This document shows positions 9,177 to 18,322 of a stretch of DNA of 64,000 nucleotides, one piece after another. The position numbers and the translations under genes are program-made. The notes below the pieces were generated by a model. The model worked only from the letters and a program-made list of their open reading frames with translations, was not told the DNA's origin and searched no databases. The first letter of the stretch is position 1. Every line of letters begins with the position of its first letter. Origin of the DNA: an uncultured Colwellia sp. (GTDB lineage: Bacteria; Pseudomonadota; Gammaproteobacteria; Enterobacterales; Alteromonadaceae); contig CAJXQI010000001.1 of the NCBI GenBank assembly GCA_913058395.1, positions 248,001 through 312,000 of the forward strand, written 5' to 3'.

Positions 9177-9944
9177 ATGGATTATGAATTACTAACAATA
9201 TTGTTACCAGCATTTGCCGCAGGTGTTTTGGTGCTTTCAACCCATGTTGTGTTGGGTAAACAAGTATTGAAACGTGGCATAATATTTATTGATTTGGCAA
9301 TTGCACAAATTGCGGCGCTGGGCGCAATGGTTGTGCATATGGATCATGATATTGCTGAACTTGCTTATGCACATGTTTGGATGCCAGCACTGTTTGCGTT
9401 AGCAGGGGCAGGCGTTATTGCCTGGCTAGCTAAGCATATGGCAGAAGAGCTTGAGGCGATGATAGGTTGCTTTTACGTGCTATCGGCAGTTGCGGCTATG
9501 TTGTTATTATCGAATGATCCGCATGGTGCTGAGTTACTTAAGCAGCTAATGTCAGGCCAAATTCTTTGGGTAAGTTGGCAACAGCTTTTGTTACCTGCGG
9601 TTGTTTATAGTGCAATTTTAGCGCTGATATACGCTAAGCCTAAAATTTTAGATGGAGCCGCTTTTTACTTACTGTTTGCATTAGTCATAACACTGTCAGT
9701 TGAACTTGTTGGAGTCTACCTAGTTTTCAGTACTTTGATTTTACCAGCGCTAGCCGTTAACAAGTTAAAGAATAGGTATATTTTAGTTTGGGCTTATGGA
9801 GTTGGCTTTATTGGCTATGTTTTAGGTTTATTTTTATCAGCAAGCTTTGACTTACCAAGTGGTGCAGCAATTGTCGCAACATTAGCATTAACTGCTGCAT
9901 TATTTAGAGTTATAAATAAAATACTGGTGAAACGTAAAAGTTAA
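9177..9944 (+). CDS. Metal ABC transporter permease (ABC-3/ZnuB family)
   Basis: The 255-residue polytopic membrane protein has about eight hydrophobic segments. The family pattern includes VLGKQVLKRGIIFIDLAIAQIAALG near the N-terminus and VELVGVYLVFSTLILPALAVNKL toward the C-terminus. It starts 13 bp after the binding-protein gene, so the two form one transporter with it. No ATP-binding (ZnuC) gene is present beside it; a strong terminator follows directly. Either the ATPase is encoded elsewhere or is shared. Confidence 0.87.
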   Translation: MDYELLTILLPAFAAGVLVLSTHVVLGKQVLKRGIIFIDLAIAQIAALGAMVVHMDHDIAELAYAHVWMPALFALAGAGVIAWLAKHMAEELEAMIGCFYVLSAVAAMLLLSNDPHGAELLKQLMSGQILWVSWQQLLLPAVVYSAILALIYAKPKILDGAAFYLLFALVITLSVELVGVYLVFSTLILPALAVNKLKNRYILVWAYGVGFIGYVLGLFLSASFDLPSGAAIVATLALTAALFRVINKILVKRKS

Positions 9945-9977
9945 TAACTGTATTTTAATTAATGTTTACATTATTCG

Positions 9978-10003
9978 AAAGGAGCCTTTATGGCTCCTTT
10001 TTT
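9978..10003 (+). terminator. Rho-independent terminator after the zinc operon
   Basis: The stem AAAGGAGCC / GGCTCCTTT with a short TTTAT loop is followed by a run of T. It closes the metal-uptake operon and supports the view that no ATPase gene is co-transcribed. Confidence 0.9.
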
Positions 10004-10288
10004 ATTGCTTTATTCATATATATTTTCAGTATGATTATTAGACGTTTTTGTAAAGCATTTTAAAATTTTTTAAAGGGAGGATAAATCCGAATTAATTCGT
10101 ACTTTTACTTTATTTGGTTAACAAAAGTTTACATTTTAGTTAATCATCAAATTTAACTTATCTACCAAAGCTCAATTTTATTTGTTATAAAAAACTGCTG
10201 ATTTGTTTTAATTAAACAGTGTTTTAATGTTGTAGATGGAATAAATATATAAAAAACAAATAACTATAAAAGCAAAAAGGATTTAAAC
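10004..10288. other. AT-rich intergenic region with a 12-bp palindrome
   Basis: No coding frame is convincing here. A perfect palindrome, CGAATTAATTCG, lies at 10,088-10,099, about 190 bp before the TonB receptor start, and could be an operator. The very AT-rich stretch after it (10,200-10,280) is the likely promoter and leader of the receptor gene; AAAAAGGA before the ATG is its ribosome-binding site. Confidence 0.4.
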
Positions 10289-12964
10289 ATGAAAGTATTA
10301 AATAGTCGTAAGCACGCTCTCGCCTTAAGTATAACCGCCGCATTATTTGCTTCACAAAGTTACTCAGCTATTGCTGCTGAAGCAGATGAAGTTGAGCGAA
10401 TTGAAGTCACGGGCTCCCATATTAAGAGAACTGATATGGAAGGGCCATCGCCATTAACATCCATTAGTTCTGAAGACATTGCTAACACTGGGGTAACTGA
10501 TTTAATTGGCTTATTTACTAAATTACCAATGGCGGGTCAGGGCACATTCTCAACGCAAGGAAACAGTAGCGATAATACCAGTAATGGTGGTTCAAGTGTT
10601 TCTTTACGTGGTCTAGGTGCTGATTCAACTTTAATTCTAGTTAACGGCCGCAGGGTATCTGTATCACCATTTGCAAATAATATTGATACTGCATTTGTTG
10701 ACATTAATAATATTCCATTAGCAGCAATTAAGCGTGTTGATATTTTGAAAGATGGCGCGTCGGCAACTTATGGCTCTGATGCTGTTGCTGGTGTAATCAA
10801 CATTGTTTTACGTGACGATATTGAAGGTGCCGAAATATCAGCAAAGTTCGGTGATACCGCAGATGGTGGCGGCGAAGAAAAAAATATAAGTTTGGTTTGG
10901 GGTAACTCGACAGAAAAAACCAGTCATACCTTTGCCTTAGACTACTTTGACCGTGAAGAAATACTTTATGGTGATCGCGATTATTCAAAATCTTCAAACC
11001 AAGCTGCATTAAGACCTAATGACCCATTTGCTACTGACTTTAGAAGTTCATCAGGCTTTCCAGGAACGATAGCCTTGGCAAGTGACTCAACTAATCGTAT
11101 GCCCGATACGTTTGGTAATGATGTTTGTGCAGCAGAAGATATTGTTGGAAATCTTTGCCGATATGATTATGCGCCGGTAATGACCTCGGTTCCCGCAACT
11201 GAACGTGCAAGTTTTATCTACATGGGTAAATATGAGATAAATGATAATTTACAGGGCTTTGCCGAGTTAAACGGTCAACATTCAAAAACCACAATTCGTG
11301 GCGCAGGTAGCCCCAGCTTTAATGAATTATTCATGTCGGGAGATAACATTAATCACCCTTTCGCAGATATGCCTACTCATGAGTTTTATCAACAAGATTT
11401 AACAATGCGTCGACGTATGTTAGATATTGGTAACCGTGAAAAACGTGTGACTTCTGACTACTATCGAGCAATTATTGGCCTTAAAGGTGAAGTAAACGAT
11501 TGGAGCTGGGAAGTTGCTTACAATTACATCAAAAGTTCTTCTACAGAACGTGGTGTTAATGGTTTTCCTAATTCTCGCCGAACCCAAGAGGCAATCGATA
11601 GTGGTTTATGGAACCCATTTGAACCATCAAGTAACAGCCAAGAGTCTCTCGACTTTATTGAAACGACAACCTCACGAATTGGTAAATCAACCAGTAAATC
11701 ATTTGATGGTAAAATAAGTGGTTCATTGATGGAGATGGAACACGGTGATCTTGGTTTAGCTGTCGGCGTTGAATATCGTGAAGAAACAATAGCTGATAAC
11801 CCAGATGACCAATTTTTGCGTGGTGAAGTTTTCGGTACCGAAGCAACGCAAGCTAATGGCTTGCGCGATAATACTTCAGTTTTTGCTGAGTTGGCTATTC
11901 CTGTACTTGATAATTTAGAAATACAAGTAGCTGTAAGGCATGAGGATTACAGTGATTTCGGCACAACCACTGATCCAAAAGTGGCTTTTATTTGGCAACC
12001 AACTGAGTCGCTCTCATTGCGTGGTTCTTACGGTACAGCATTTAGAGCACCATCATTGCACCAAATCGGTTTAGGTAATACCGATGAATCGCCAAATTTA
12101 GTAGATAACCCTCGTTGTGAGGCTGTTGGCAACATCAATAAAGCTTGTGAACCACAAGAGTATACCGCGGTACTTTCGGGTAATGCTAATTTAGGACCTG
12201 AAGAGTCAAAAAGCTACAATTTGGGTGTGATTTATGAAATTTCTGATAATTTAGATTTTTCAATTGACTATTATAATTACGATATTGAAGAGATTATTAC
12301 CAAAGATACGCAGTATAAGCTTGATACTCAGGGGTTGAATCCTGATGTGGTTGAACGTTTACCGTCAAATATTCCTGGTGATCCAGGTGAAATTGTACGT
12401 ATTCACGATCAATTTGAAAATATTGGTAATGTCACCACTTCTGGTTTAGATATTGAAGCTAATTATGGCTTAGAGACCGATATGGGGGACTTCAAATTTT
12501 CATATGTACTTAATTATGTTCTGTCGTATGAAGATGCTCGCCCAACGGTTAATCTTGATGGCAGTGTTGGCCTACCTCGCATTGATACGCATGAGGGAGA
12601 CTTTGAGCAACCTGAGGTCCGTTGGAGCTTCAATACCGCATGGGTTAAAGGGGATTGGAATGCTAGCTTAGGTTTGAATTATGTTGGAGAGTTTAAACAA
12701 GATAGCTCAGTACGAATTCAAAAGATAAAAAATGACGCAGGTGTCGTTGTAGAAACCGTTATATTGCCAAATGTTAAATCTATGTTTACTGTTGATAGCG
12801 TCGTGAATTACATCGGTATTGAAAACACCACACTTAGTTTAGGTGCCACAAACTTGTTTAATGAAGAACCACCGTTTAGCTATCATGATTTTATGGGCTA
12901 CGCGAACAGCACACATAGCGCCCAAGGTCGATTTGTGTATGTTAAAGCTAGTTATAAATTTTAA
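10289..12964 (+). CDS. TonB-dependent outer-membrane receptor, substrate unknown
   Basis: The 891-residue receptor has a signal peptide (about 1-30). A TonB-box/plug start (VERIEVTGSHIKRTDMEGPSP) leads into a plug domain with SLRGLGADSTLILVNGRR and DILKDGASATYGSDAVAGVINI, then a 22-strand barrel. The barrel includes a FRAPSLHQIG motif and ends in an aromatic residue (VKASYKF). Cys pairs in two extracellular loops (about 288/298 and 612/623) may form disulfides. The type is typical of the large marine receptors for peptides or plant/algal polymers. No adjacent hydrolase or regulator indicates the ligand, and the gene stands alone between two terminators. Confidence 0.9.
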   Translation: MKVLNSRKHALALSITAALFASQSYSAIAAEADEVERIEVTGSHIKRTDMEGPSPLTSISSEDIANTGVTDLIGLFTKLPMAGQGTFSTQGNSSDNTSNGGSSVSLRGLGADSTLILVNGRRVSVSPFANNIDTAFVDINNIPLAAIKRVDILKDGASATYGSDAVAGVINIVLRDDIEGAEISAKFGDTADGGGEEKNISLVWGNSTEKTSHTFALDYFDREEILYGDRDYSKSSNQAALRPNDPFATDFRSSSGFPGTIALASDSTNRMPDTFGNDVCAAEDIVGNLCRYDYAPVMTSVPATERASFIYMGKYEINDNLQGFAELNGQHSKTTIRGAGSPSFNELFMSGDNINHPFADMPTHEFYQQDLTMRRRMLDIGNREKRVTSDYYRAIIGLKGEVNDWSWEVAYNYIKSSSTERGVNGFPNSRRTQEAIDSGLWNPFEPSSNSQESLDFIETTTSRIGKSTSKSFDGKISGSLMEMEHGDLGLAVGVEYREETIADNPDDQFLRGEVFGTEATQANGLRDNTSVFAELAIPVLDNLEIQVAVRHEDYSDFGTTTDPKVAFIWQPTESLSLRGSYGTAFRAPSLHQIGLGNTDESPNLVDNPRCEAVGNINKACEPQEYTAVLSGNANLGPEESKSYNLGVIYEISDNLDFSIDYYNYDIEEIITKDTQYKLDTQGLNPDVVERLPSNIPGDPGEIVRIHDQFENIGNVTTSGLDIEANYGLETDMGDFKFSYVLNYVLSYEDARPTVNLDGSVGLPRIDTHEGDFEQPEVRWSFNTAWVKGDWNASLGLNYVGEFKQDSSVRIQKIKNDAGVVVETVILPNVKSMFTVDSVVNYIGIENTTLSLGATNLFNEEPPFSYHDFMGYANSTHSAQGRFVYVKASYKF

Positions 12965-12989
12965 ATAACTAATTAGGTATGTGTTAGTA

Positions 12990-13020
12990 AATGCTCTTAC
13001 TATTGTAAGAGCATTTTTTT
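12990..13020 (+). terminator. Rho-independent terminator after the TonB receptor
   Basis: The stem AATGCTCTTAC / GTAAGAGCATT with a TATT loop is followed by seven or more T. Confidence 0.92.
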
Positions 13021-13181
13021 AGCTGCTATTTATGTGCAGTTATTTTTATTATTGTGATATTTAATCTGAACTCGACTATTGGATATCATTAATAATATAG
13101 TGCGAAGACATTAGAAGTACTGCATCAAACTAACGATAATTTAATGTCATACATAAATGAAACTGAATGAAATTCAGATAC

Positions 13182-13208
13182 AAAAAAAGACGCATAATAA
13201 GCGTCTTT
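13182..13208 (-). terminator. Terminator of the original host tRNA-Ile2 gene
   Basis: On the minus strand AAAGACGC / GCGTCTTT with a 7-base loop is followed by a T run. It sits 12 bp past the CCA end of the stranded tRNA 3' half, so it is the terminator the intact host tRNA gene once used. It is now separated from its promoter by the 40-kb island. Confidence 0.8.
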
Positions 13209-13219
13209 AACATTAAAAA

Positions 13220-13265
13220 TGGTGGCCCCTCCCCGACTTGAACGGGGGACCTGCCGATTATGAGT
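13220..13265 (-). pseudogene. Stranded 3' half of host tRNA-Ile2(CAU) gene (island left junction)
   Basis: Read on the minus strand, this is the 3' part of a tRNA from the anticodon loop (ACTCATAA) through TCGG, a GC-rich T arm (CCCCG-TTCAAGT-CGGGG) and the acceptor strand AGGGGCC, ending ACCA. Upstream of the loop the sequence departs at once from any tRNA (CTCAAACTCAT), so the gene has no D arm or 5' acceptor strand here. The matching 5' half is at 53,829-53,867; joined at the shared core, the two give a perfect 77-nt tRNA. Confidence 0.9.
13258..13265. repeat. attL core TTATGAGT
   Basis: This 8-bp sequence recurs at 53,829-53,836 in the other tRNA half. It corresponds to the whole anticodon loop plus one stem base. 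It is the crossover region inferred for the island's tyrosine integrase. Confidence 0.8.
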
Positions 13266-13502
13266 TTGAGTAACAGACCTCAATTTTAGTGCTGTTTTAC
13301 CAATTGAAACCTATAAAGTCTCGTACTTCATCATCATATGAACAAAGTCATCAAAAGCCATTTCAAAACAAAAAAAGCTAGGTTTCAACTATGAACTCCA
13401 AACCTTTTAACCAAGACCGGTAGAGTACCGGCATTCATTTTTACCTGAGTTTTATGCCTTTGCTCTCGACAAAGTCGACCATGAAATTTCAATTGAGTAC
13501 TT
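13266..13502. other. Left-end non-coding region of the island, with hairpin
   Basis: No convincing gene is present. CCGGTA-GAG-TACCGG forms a perfect hairpin at 13,417-13,431. The sequence CCAAACCTTTTA just before it resembles CCAACCTTTTA that abuts the core at the right end, so these may be integrase arm-type sites; this is inference. Confidence 0.45.
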
Positions 13503-14123
13503 TTATAAATTCAACTTCGGCAAAATATTTCTAAACGCATCTCTTATGCGTGCAATATCACTAACGACGTGTGCATTACCTGTCATAGTTGCCAAATGGA
13601 CTGCTGATAACATTACCAATCCATTAGAGTTGATAATAATTTGTCTGGTTAAGGGGATGGGGTAACCTTCGCCATGTCGCTTCATCACATGAATACCGCT
13701 ATGTACATAAGAACTCGATGCTTTCCAGGTAACATCTCTAAACTCTTTGAGCATACGCGTTGCTTCCGCAGGTGCTTTCCCGTCTATCTGCTTAATCATA
13801 TCAACATGAGAAGGTAGTCCATTATCAGCATTAGCTGTATCAACAGTTAACTCTTGCATTATACGATCAACTTTACTTTCAGTGGCTCCCCACAAAAGCC
13901 AAACTGCCCTTGTTAGTGCGTCAAATTGAAGTCTTAGCATTGATACCGCTGAAGTACTGTTTCCTATATTCATTAAAGTCTGAAGTGAATGTGCATGTTC
14001 TAAAGATACATCGCACATTATCCAGCTTCCCAACCATCGTTTATTATTTTGGTTTGGCCCTACGGAAATTATTGGATTAATTTCGTTTAGGAGTAATGAT
14101 GAATCAGTAAGTAAATTTTCCAT
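13503..14123 (-). CDS. Uncharacterised helical protein (DUF6988-like), partner of the HNH nuclease
   Basis: The 206-residue, mostly alpha-helical protein has the segments SLEHAHSLQTLM, LRLQFDALTRAVWLLWGA, SSYVHSGIH and YPIPLTRQIIINSNGL. I recall these from a widespread proteobacterial family of unknown function, I believe DUF6988. The histidines around VHSGIH could be functional, and a distant relation to HEPN-type helical bundles is possible but not shown. It starts 5 bp after the HNH nuclease gene stop, so the two are one operon near the island edge, a usual place for defence or stabilisation modules. Confidence 0.6.
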   Translation of the reverse strand: MENLLTDSSLLLNEINPIISVGPNQNNKRWLGSWIMCDVSLEHAHSLQTLMNIGNSTSAVSMLRLQFDALTRAVWLLWGATESKVDRIMQELTVDTANADNGLPSHVDMIKQIDGKAPAEATRMLKEFRDVTWKASSSYVHSGIHVMKRHGEGYPIPLTRQIIINSNGLVMLSAVHLATMTGNAHVVSDIARIRDAFRNILPKLNL

Positions 14124-14128
14124 AAGTA

Positions 14129-14968
14129 TTAACTACTAACTTTTTCTAAAAACAATTTTCGAAGTTCGTTAGAATTTTCACTATAGTGAGCTTCTCTATG
14201 ATGGTTTGGGCAAAGAGCTATAACGTTGCTAATATGATCTATCCCCTCTTCAGACAAGGGAACAATATGGTGACTTTCTAGATAGAAGGCACCTGCATTG
14301 GTTCTAAATCCTTCTTCACCACAATGCTCACAGTTGCCTTTGGCTCGCAATAACACTTCATCTCTTACGGCTTTACTTCGGGGGTAAACAAAAGAAGTCG
14401 ATTCGTGCTTTTCAGAGGGATTAACCTCTAAGTCACGTAATATAAACTGGTCAATATATGGCGCTGCCAGTTCTCCTCGTTGTAGAACACAATTTCCTTC
14501 CTCGTCGTATTCTTTAACGTACCAATCGACTGAATCTAAATTGCGTTTATCAGCTGTAGATTTTCCTTCTTTAAGTTTTTCCTTTGGATTTTCATCACAC
14601 ATAATTACACGGACAGGGCTCTTTAATCGAGCGGCCCTTTGTAATGAGAAATCCATGTTAATAGCTCTTCTGATACGAATGCCTGTAAACTCTTCTGATT
14701 CAGCTCGCATGTTTAGCTTTTGAATTATAGTGTCATTTTCTAATTCACAGTTATCAAACCAAAGATTTAATACAATGATGTTTTCTTTTTTGTTTTCAAA
14801 AGACCACTCATAACAATACTTAGGGTTGGATGCTGCTTTTTCTGTACCACCTTTGAAGTTTGGCCAATCACTCACATCAATACCAGCTTCTTCAACTAAC
14901 TCGATAATTTTCCGATGCGAAGTAGGTTTTAGGTCTATTAACTGTTGTTCTGAATTTGATATGCTCAT
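14129..14968 (-). CDS. HNH endonuclease
   Basis: The 279-residue product has a C-terminal HNH nuclease domain (about 210-270). It comprises a zinc knuckle (NCEHCGEEGF), the catalytic ESHHIVPLSEEGIDHISNVIALCPNHHREAHY stretch (read in parts: HHIVPL, DHISNV, CPNHHREAH) and the second zinc pair. The N-terminal 200 residues are unlike common domains but contain VDWYVKEYDEEGNCVLQRGEL, a type of fold-on region seen before HNH in McrA-like modification-dependent nucleases; that comparison is inference. The upstream AAAAGGATGTAA leader also precedes the DUF3883 gene at 24.9 kb. Confidence 0.85.
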   Translation of the reverse strand: MSISNSEQQLIDLKPTSHRKIIELVEEAGIDVSDWPNFKGGTEKAASNPKYCYEWSFENKKENIIVLNLWFDNCELENDTIIQKLNMRAESEEFTGIRIRRAINMDFSLQRAARLKSPVRVIMCDENPKEKLKEGKSTADKRNLDSVDWYVKEYDEEGNCVLQRGELAAPYIDQFILRDLEVNPSEKHESTSFVYPRSKAVRDEVLLRAKGNCEHCGEEGFRTNAGAFYLESHHIVPLSEEGIDHISNVIALCPNHHREAHYSENSNELRKLFLEKVSS

Positions 14969-15240
14969 TGCTAAGTTACATCCTTTTAAGTTTGCAAAAA
15001 ATTATACTAACTGGATCTGATTATGGAGTAAATCATAACTAAAACCTTTGTGTATAATTGGAAAAACCTTTTCTTTTCATTAACCTGTAGGTAGTGTGAT
15101 AGTTATTCACATTTAATTTTTTAGCACTAAGTTCACACAATATCTATAATCGCTGTTTTGATACTTAATACCTTCAGGGAAATAAATTTAATATCTGCAC
15201 ATTGAATTTATTAAAGGTCTTAAAAAGAAAGGAAAATCTA

Positions 15241-17025
15241 ATGAGTAATCATAATACGCTACCAACTGTAGGTAGTCTTAACAAAATTTTTTTAAATCAG
15301 CTGAATATCTGGAGTTCAACTCAAGCATCATTAGATATTGAACTTGCACCTAATCAAAAAGAAAAGAAGGCGGCATTAAAGAAGGTTATTGATTCATTAA
15401 GCTCTCAGCCTTTTAACCTTGATGATTTACTTGCGGTAGCGACGGTTAAAGCGCCAAAAGCAAAAGAAAAAACAGTTAAGAGCAAAACAATACAGAAACA
15501 TGTGCAGGCATTATCAAAATCAGAGTTAGAAGACTCTACTTTATTCGAAGAGTTTCAACCTTACATAAAGCATCTTCTCAATGCCGCATTAGATGATGAC
15601 GAGTTAAGTCAGGTAGTTGATAACTTATGGTTAGATACAATTGAGCAATACAAACTGTTTTTGCGCAACCACCCATATGTTTCTTCAACTGAAGACATGA
15701 TGATGCTCTTTGTTGTCGGCTACTTAATTCCCTTAGTAATTGAAACTATTGCGACAGAAAACTTGATCAATAACTTTAGCCAAAAGGTTCCTTTAAATTG
15801 TTTTATTACTTCATTTTCTATAGACGACAGTAATGTTGCTAAGTGGCCTATTCAAAGTTTTATTGACTATATTTTGAAGTTAGTTGGTATTAGTGCTTGG
15901 GAATTACAGTGTTTTCATGCGTTTAAGTTAAATAATAGTAATTTAAGTAATGCTAAAGCATGGGGGTTATTTGAAGCATTAGATAAGAAACCTGAGCCAT
16001 CTACAAAAGTTAAACAGTTATTCAACCGAATAGGCAAAGTAAATAAGGTTAAATGGCGAGACGTATGGATGGTACTGTCTCCTGTACTAGTAAAGTTAAA
16101 TCAGTTTAGTGAAAAAGAGCTAAAGGCAAATTTATTCACTGCTTATGTCATACATAGTATTTCTCAATTATGCAGCGAGCATATGGATGCTGAAACATTC
16201 AAAGAAATGAATCGTAATGCCGAATCACTAGCTAAGCTTTGTTCAAAGGAAATAACTGTACTTGAGTCATATGCAGATAATTTTGGTAATCGTGTTAGAA
16301 AGTCACATTTTATAAGAAATTATTTCCCAACTAAAAGAGATGAACTTATAAGTATTGGCCTTGCAGATAAAACGAGTATTGAAAGCTTGGATTGGAAGAA
16401 GTTAAGCGTAGAGAAAAACTCGTCTTTCTATCAAGGTGAAGTATTAGCATTAACTCAGCAAATACTTAGTGAAATGGGGAATAGTGAGGCTGAATTAGAT
16501 AAAATTATTAATTCAAAGCATTTCAGTAAGATGCTTTTGCCAAATAGTCATGTAACGTTCGAGGATTGTCAAAAGCTTGAGTTTTTAATCCACCAACATA
16601 TGAAAGTAAACGCCGGTTCAGTTTGGTTATTGAAATGGTTTTACGCTAAACGTTCAATTTTATTTGGTGAGCTCAACGAGGCAGGTAAGTTTCTTCGTGA
16701 AGCATTTTATGATGGTTGCTATCGTGCTGGCCCATATATGTATGCCCTTATTGTTGATATTTCAGCTTTCTGTAAAGTTCAATTTCAACGAGTACCCGAC
16801 AAGTATGATGATAAATTCTATAACGATTTTGGCTCATCCGTTTACAAGTGGGCTCCTTTTATTGGGTATACGCCTCGGTATGTTAATTGTCCTGAAACTC
16901 TAATGCCAAGAAGTAGTAATCCTCTTGCGACACAAGAATTGAACAACGCTGTGAATCGACGACTTGACGAGATACAGACTATTGTTGAACGACCTCCTTT
17001 GGCAATAACTTATTCACTGAATTAG
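15241..17025 (+). CDS. Uncharacterised 594-residue protein
   Basis: I do not recognise a family. The start is taken as the ATG preceded by AAAGGAAAATCTA; an in-frame ATG 39 bases earlier lacks a good site. The product is soluble, mostly helical and Lys/Leu/Glu-rich, with a basic linker (KAPKAKEKTVKSKTIQKH, about 77-94). It has no obvious nucleotide-binding or catalytic motif. It is followed after 8 bp by a tiny Cys-rich gene with a very strong ribosome-binding site, so the two are likely co-expressed. The neighbourhood of nucleases suggests a defence or island-maintenance role, which is inference only. Confidence 0.7.
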   Translation: MSNHNTLPTVGSLNKIFLNQLNIWSSTQASLDIELAPNQKEKKAALKKVIDSLSSQPFNLDDLLAVATVKAPKAKEKTVKSKTIQKHVQALSKSELEDSTLFEEFQPYIKHLLNAALDDDELSQVVDNLWLDTIEQYKLFLRNHPYVSSTEDMMMLFVVGYLIPLVIETIATENLINNFSQKVPLNCFITSFSIDDSNVAKWPIQSFIDYILKLVGISAWELQCFHAFKLNNSNLSNAKAWGLFEALDKKPEPSTKVKQLFNRIGKVNKVKWRDVWMVLSPVLVKLNQFSEKELKANLFTAYVIHSISQLCSEHMDAETFKEMNRNAESLAKLCSKEITVLESYADNFGNRVRKSHFIRNYFPTKRDELISIGLADKTSIESLDWKKLSVEKNSSFYQGEVLALTQQILSEMGNSEAELDKIINSKHFSKMLLPNSHVTFEDCQKLEFLIHQHMKVNAGSVWLLKWFYAKRSILFGELNEAGKFLREAFYDGCYRAGPYMYALIVDISAFCKVQFQRVPDKYDDKFYNDFGSSVYKWAPFIGYTPRYVNCPETLMPRSSNPLATQELNNAVNRRLDEIQTIVERPPLAITYSLN

Positions 17026-17033
17026 GGGGAGTT

Positions 17034-17180
17034 ATGACCATATACCATGATCAATGTCATAAGTGTTATTGCACGACACACTATTGGGAAGATGACGATG
17101 GAAAGGATGATTATGTCGGAGGTGCTAATAGCGATTGTGGATGTGACGACCCTGACGACTACTATGATGATGACGATTAG
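17034..17180 (+). CDS. 48-residue acidic Cys-rich peptide
   Basis: The start MTIYHDQCHKCYCTTHYW follows a near-perfect Shine-Dalgarno (AGGGGGAG) by 3 bases. The peptide has a CxxCxC group, then a CGC group, and ends in a run of Asp and Tyr (DDPDDYYDDDD). The five Cys and two His could bind one zinc. It lies 8 bp after the 594-residue gene and ends before the convergent membrane-protein gene. The spacing and ribosome-binding site make it credible despite its size. Function unknown; a small regulator or antitoxin-like partner is conceivable. Confidence 0.65.
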   Translation: MTIYHDQCHKCYCTTHYWEDDDGKDDYVGGANSDCGCDDPDDYYDDDD

Positions 17181-17236
17181 TTTTATCTAATCATGCAATT
17201 AGGGCCGTATTTAAAATAGTACGGCCTCCTCTGAAT

Positions 17237-18196
17237 TTAACTGTTGAGTCGGGTTCCAGACATTAAGTCCTTATCAAAAGTGAACTGATGCTCTTGCGGG
17301 TTATTTAAGCACCTACCGATAATCCTAGATTTAAATATACTCTGTTTCTCTAAGATAATTGAGTTCTCAAGGCCGTAAACACTAGCACATACAGGGCATT
17401 TTCCTTCAACTTGAACTGAACTTAGCTTTCTGCTGATGTCGCCTATTTTCTTAGTATTAGGTGAAGCTGAAACTTCAGAAAGGCAAATTGAGCTCAAAGG
17501 CTGAAACATATGTTCAAGCAAAGTCATTTTACGAGTGCTAACGCTAAGGATATTTTTCACAGGCACAAAAGTAATGTAATAAATGATAAATAGCGGTGCC
17601 CATAAGTAGATTGAAAAACCAGGTTTAACAAGCATCCAACCAAGAGATATAGGCATAGCAATAAAATAGAGAATTAACACTATTAGCAAAAATTGTCTGT
17701 TTCGCGTTTTTTCAAAGAATGGACTACAAGCTGTTAAATACCATGGAGTTCTTTTAAGTTTCTTCGCTTGGTAATAAACCGTACTAAAATTAATGGTAGT
17801 ACTAGCAGAAGCATCAGTATCATCTTGCTTCGGAATATTTGCGTCGAGACCGACGGGTTCAATATAAAAAGAAGTCTCGTTGCCCGAACCACCACTTCCA
17901 GATTGCTTCTTGATCATAGGAAAGAGAATTAATTCTTTTATTTCTCTACTTTCCCAGATGAATTTCTTATTGTCGTTGATTTTTGTAATCAGCCAATCTA
18001 ACCAGTTTACGTAGGTTTTTGGATCTCTTGGTTTTGACGTATTGGCAACATCAGACAATTGCGTGCGTAGTAATTGTTCGTTATCTGATAGATGTGACAA
18101 ACAAGCTACAAAAAATAACCTCTGCTCTTCACTTCTCATGACTTCATCTAAGAAATCTAAAGCATCTTTTAAAAACGAAATTTGCTTATCTTTCAT
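17237..18196 (-). CDS. Two-pass membrane protein with C-terminal zinc-knuckle region, unknown function
   Basis: The 319-residue product has a soluble helical N-terminus (1-165) and a Ser/Gly-rich break (KQSGSGGSGNETS). Two membrane helices follow (about 173-195, FLLIVLILYFIAMPISLGWMLV, and about 201-218). The cytoplasmic tail has KCPVCASVYG and GRCLNNPQEHQF, which together could form a Cys3His zinc site. I do not recognise the family. It faces the 48-residue peptide gene tail to tail and diverges from the CoiA-like gene. Confidence 0.7.
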   Translation of the reverse strand: MKDKQISFLKDALDFLDEVMRSEEQRLFFVACLSHLSDNEQLLRTQLSDVANTSKPRDPKTYVNWLDWLITKINDNKKFIWESREIKELILFPMIKKQSGSGGSGNETSFYIEPVGLDANIPKQDDTDASASTTINFSTVYYQAKKLKRTPWYLTACSPFFEKTRNRQFLLIVLILYFIAMPISLGWMLVKPGFSIYLWAPLFIIYYITFVPVKNILSVSTRKMTLLEHMFQPLSSICLSEVSASPNTKKIGDISRKLSSVQVEGKCPVCASVYGLENSIILEKQSIFKSRIIGRCLNNPQEHQFTFDKDLMSGTRLNS

Positions 18197-18322
18197 AATC
18201 TTCCTTGTTCTATTTTCCGGAAATTCTGGAATTTCACGATTATCTTTCTGATTTTATTGATTATTCATATTGAGCGCACAAGCGCCACTACATATAAAAC
18301 TTAATTAAGAAAAGGAAATATT

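Noticed and set aside
14541-15020. Plus-strand frames over the HNH gene and its upstream region
   Set aside because: They are antisense to a well-supported HNH coding sequence and show no protein-like features.
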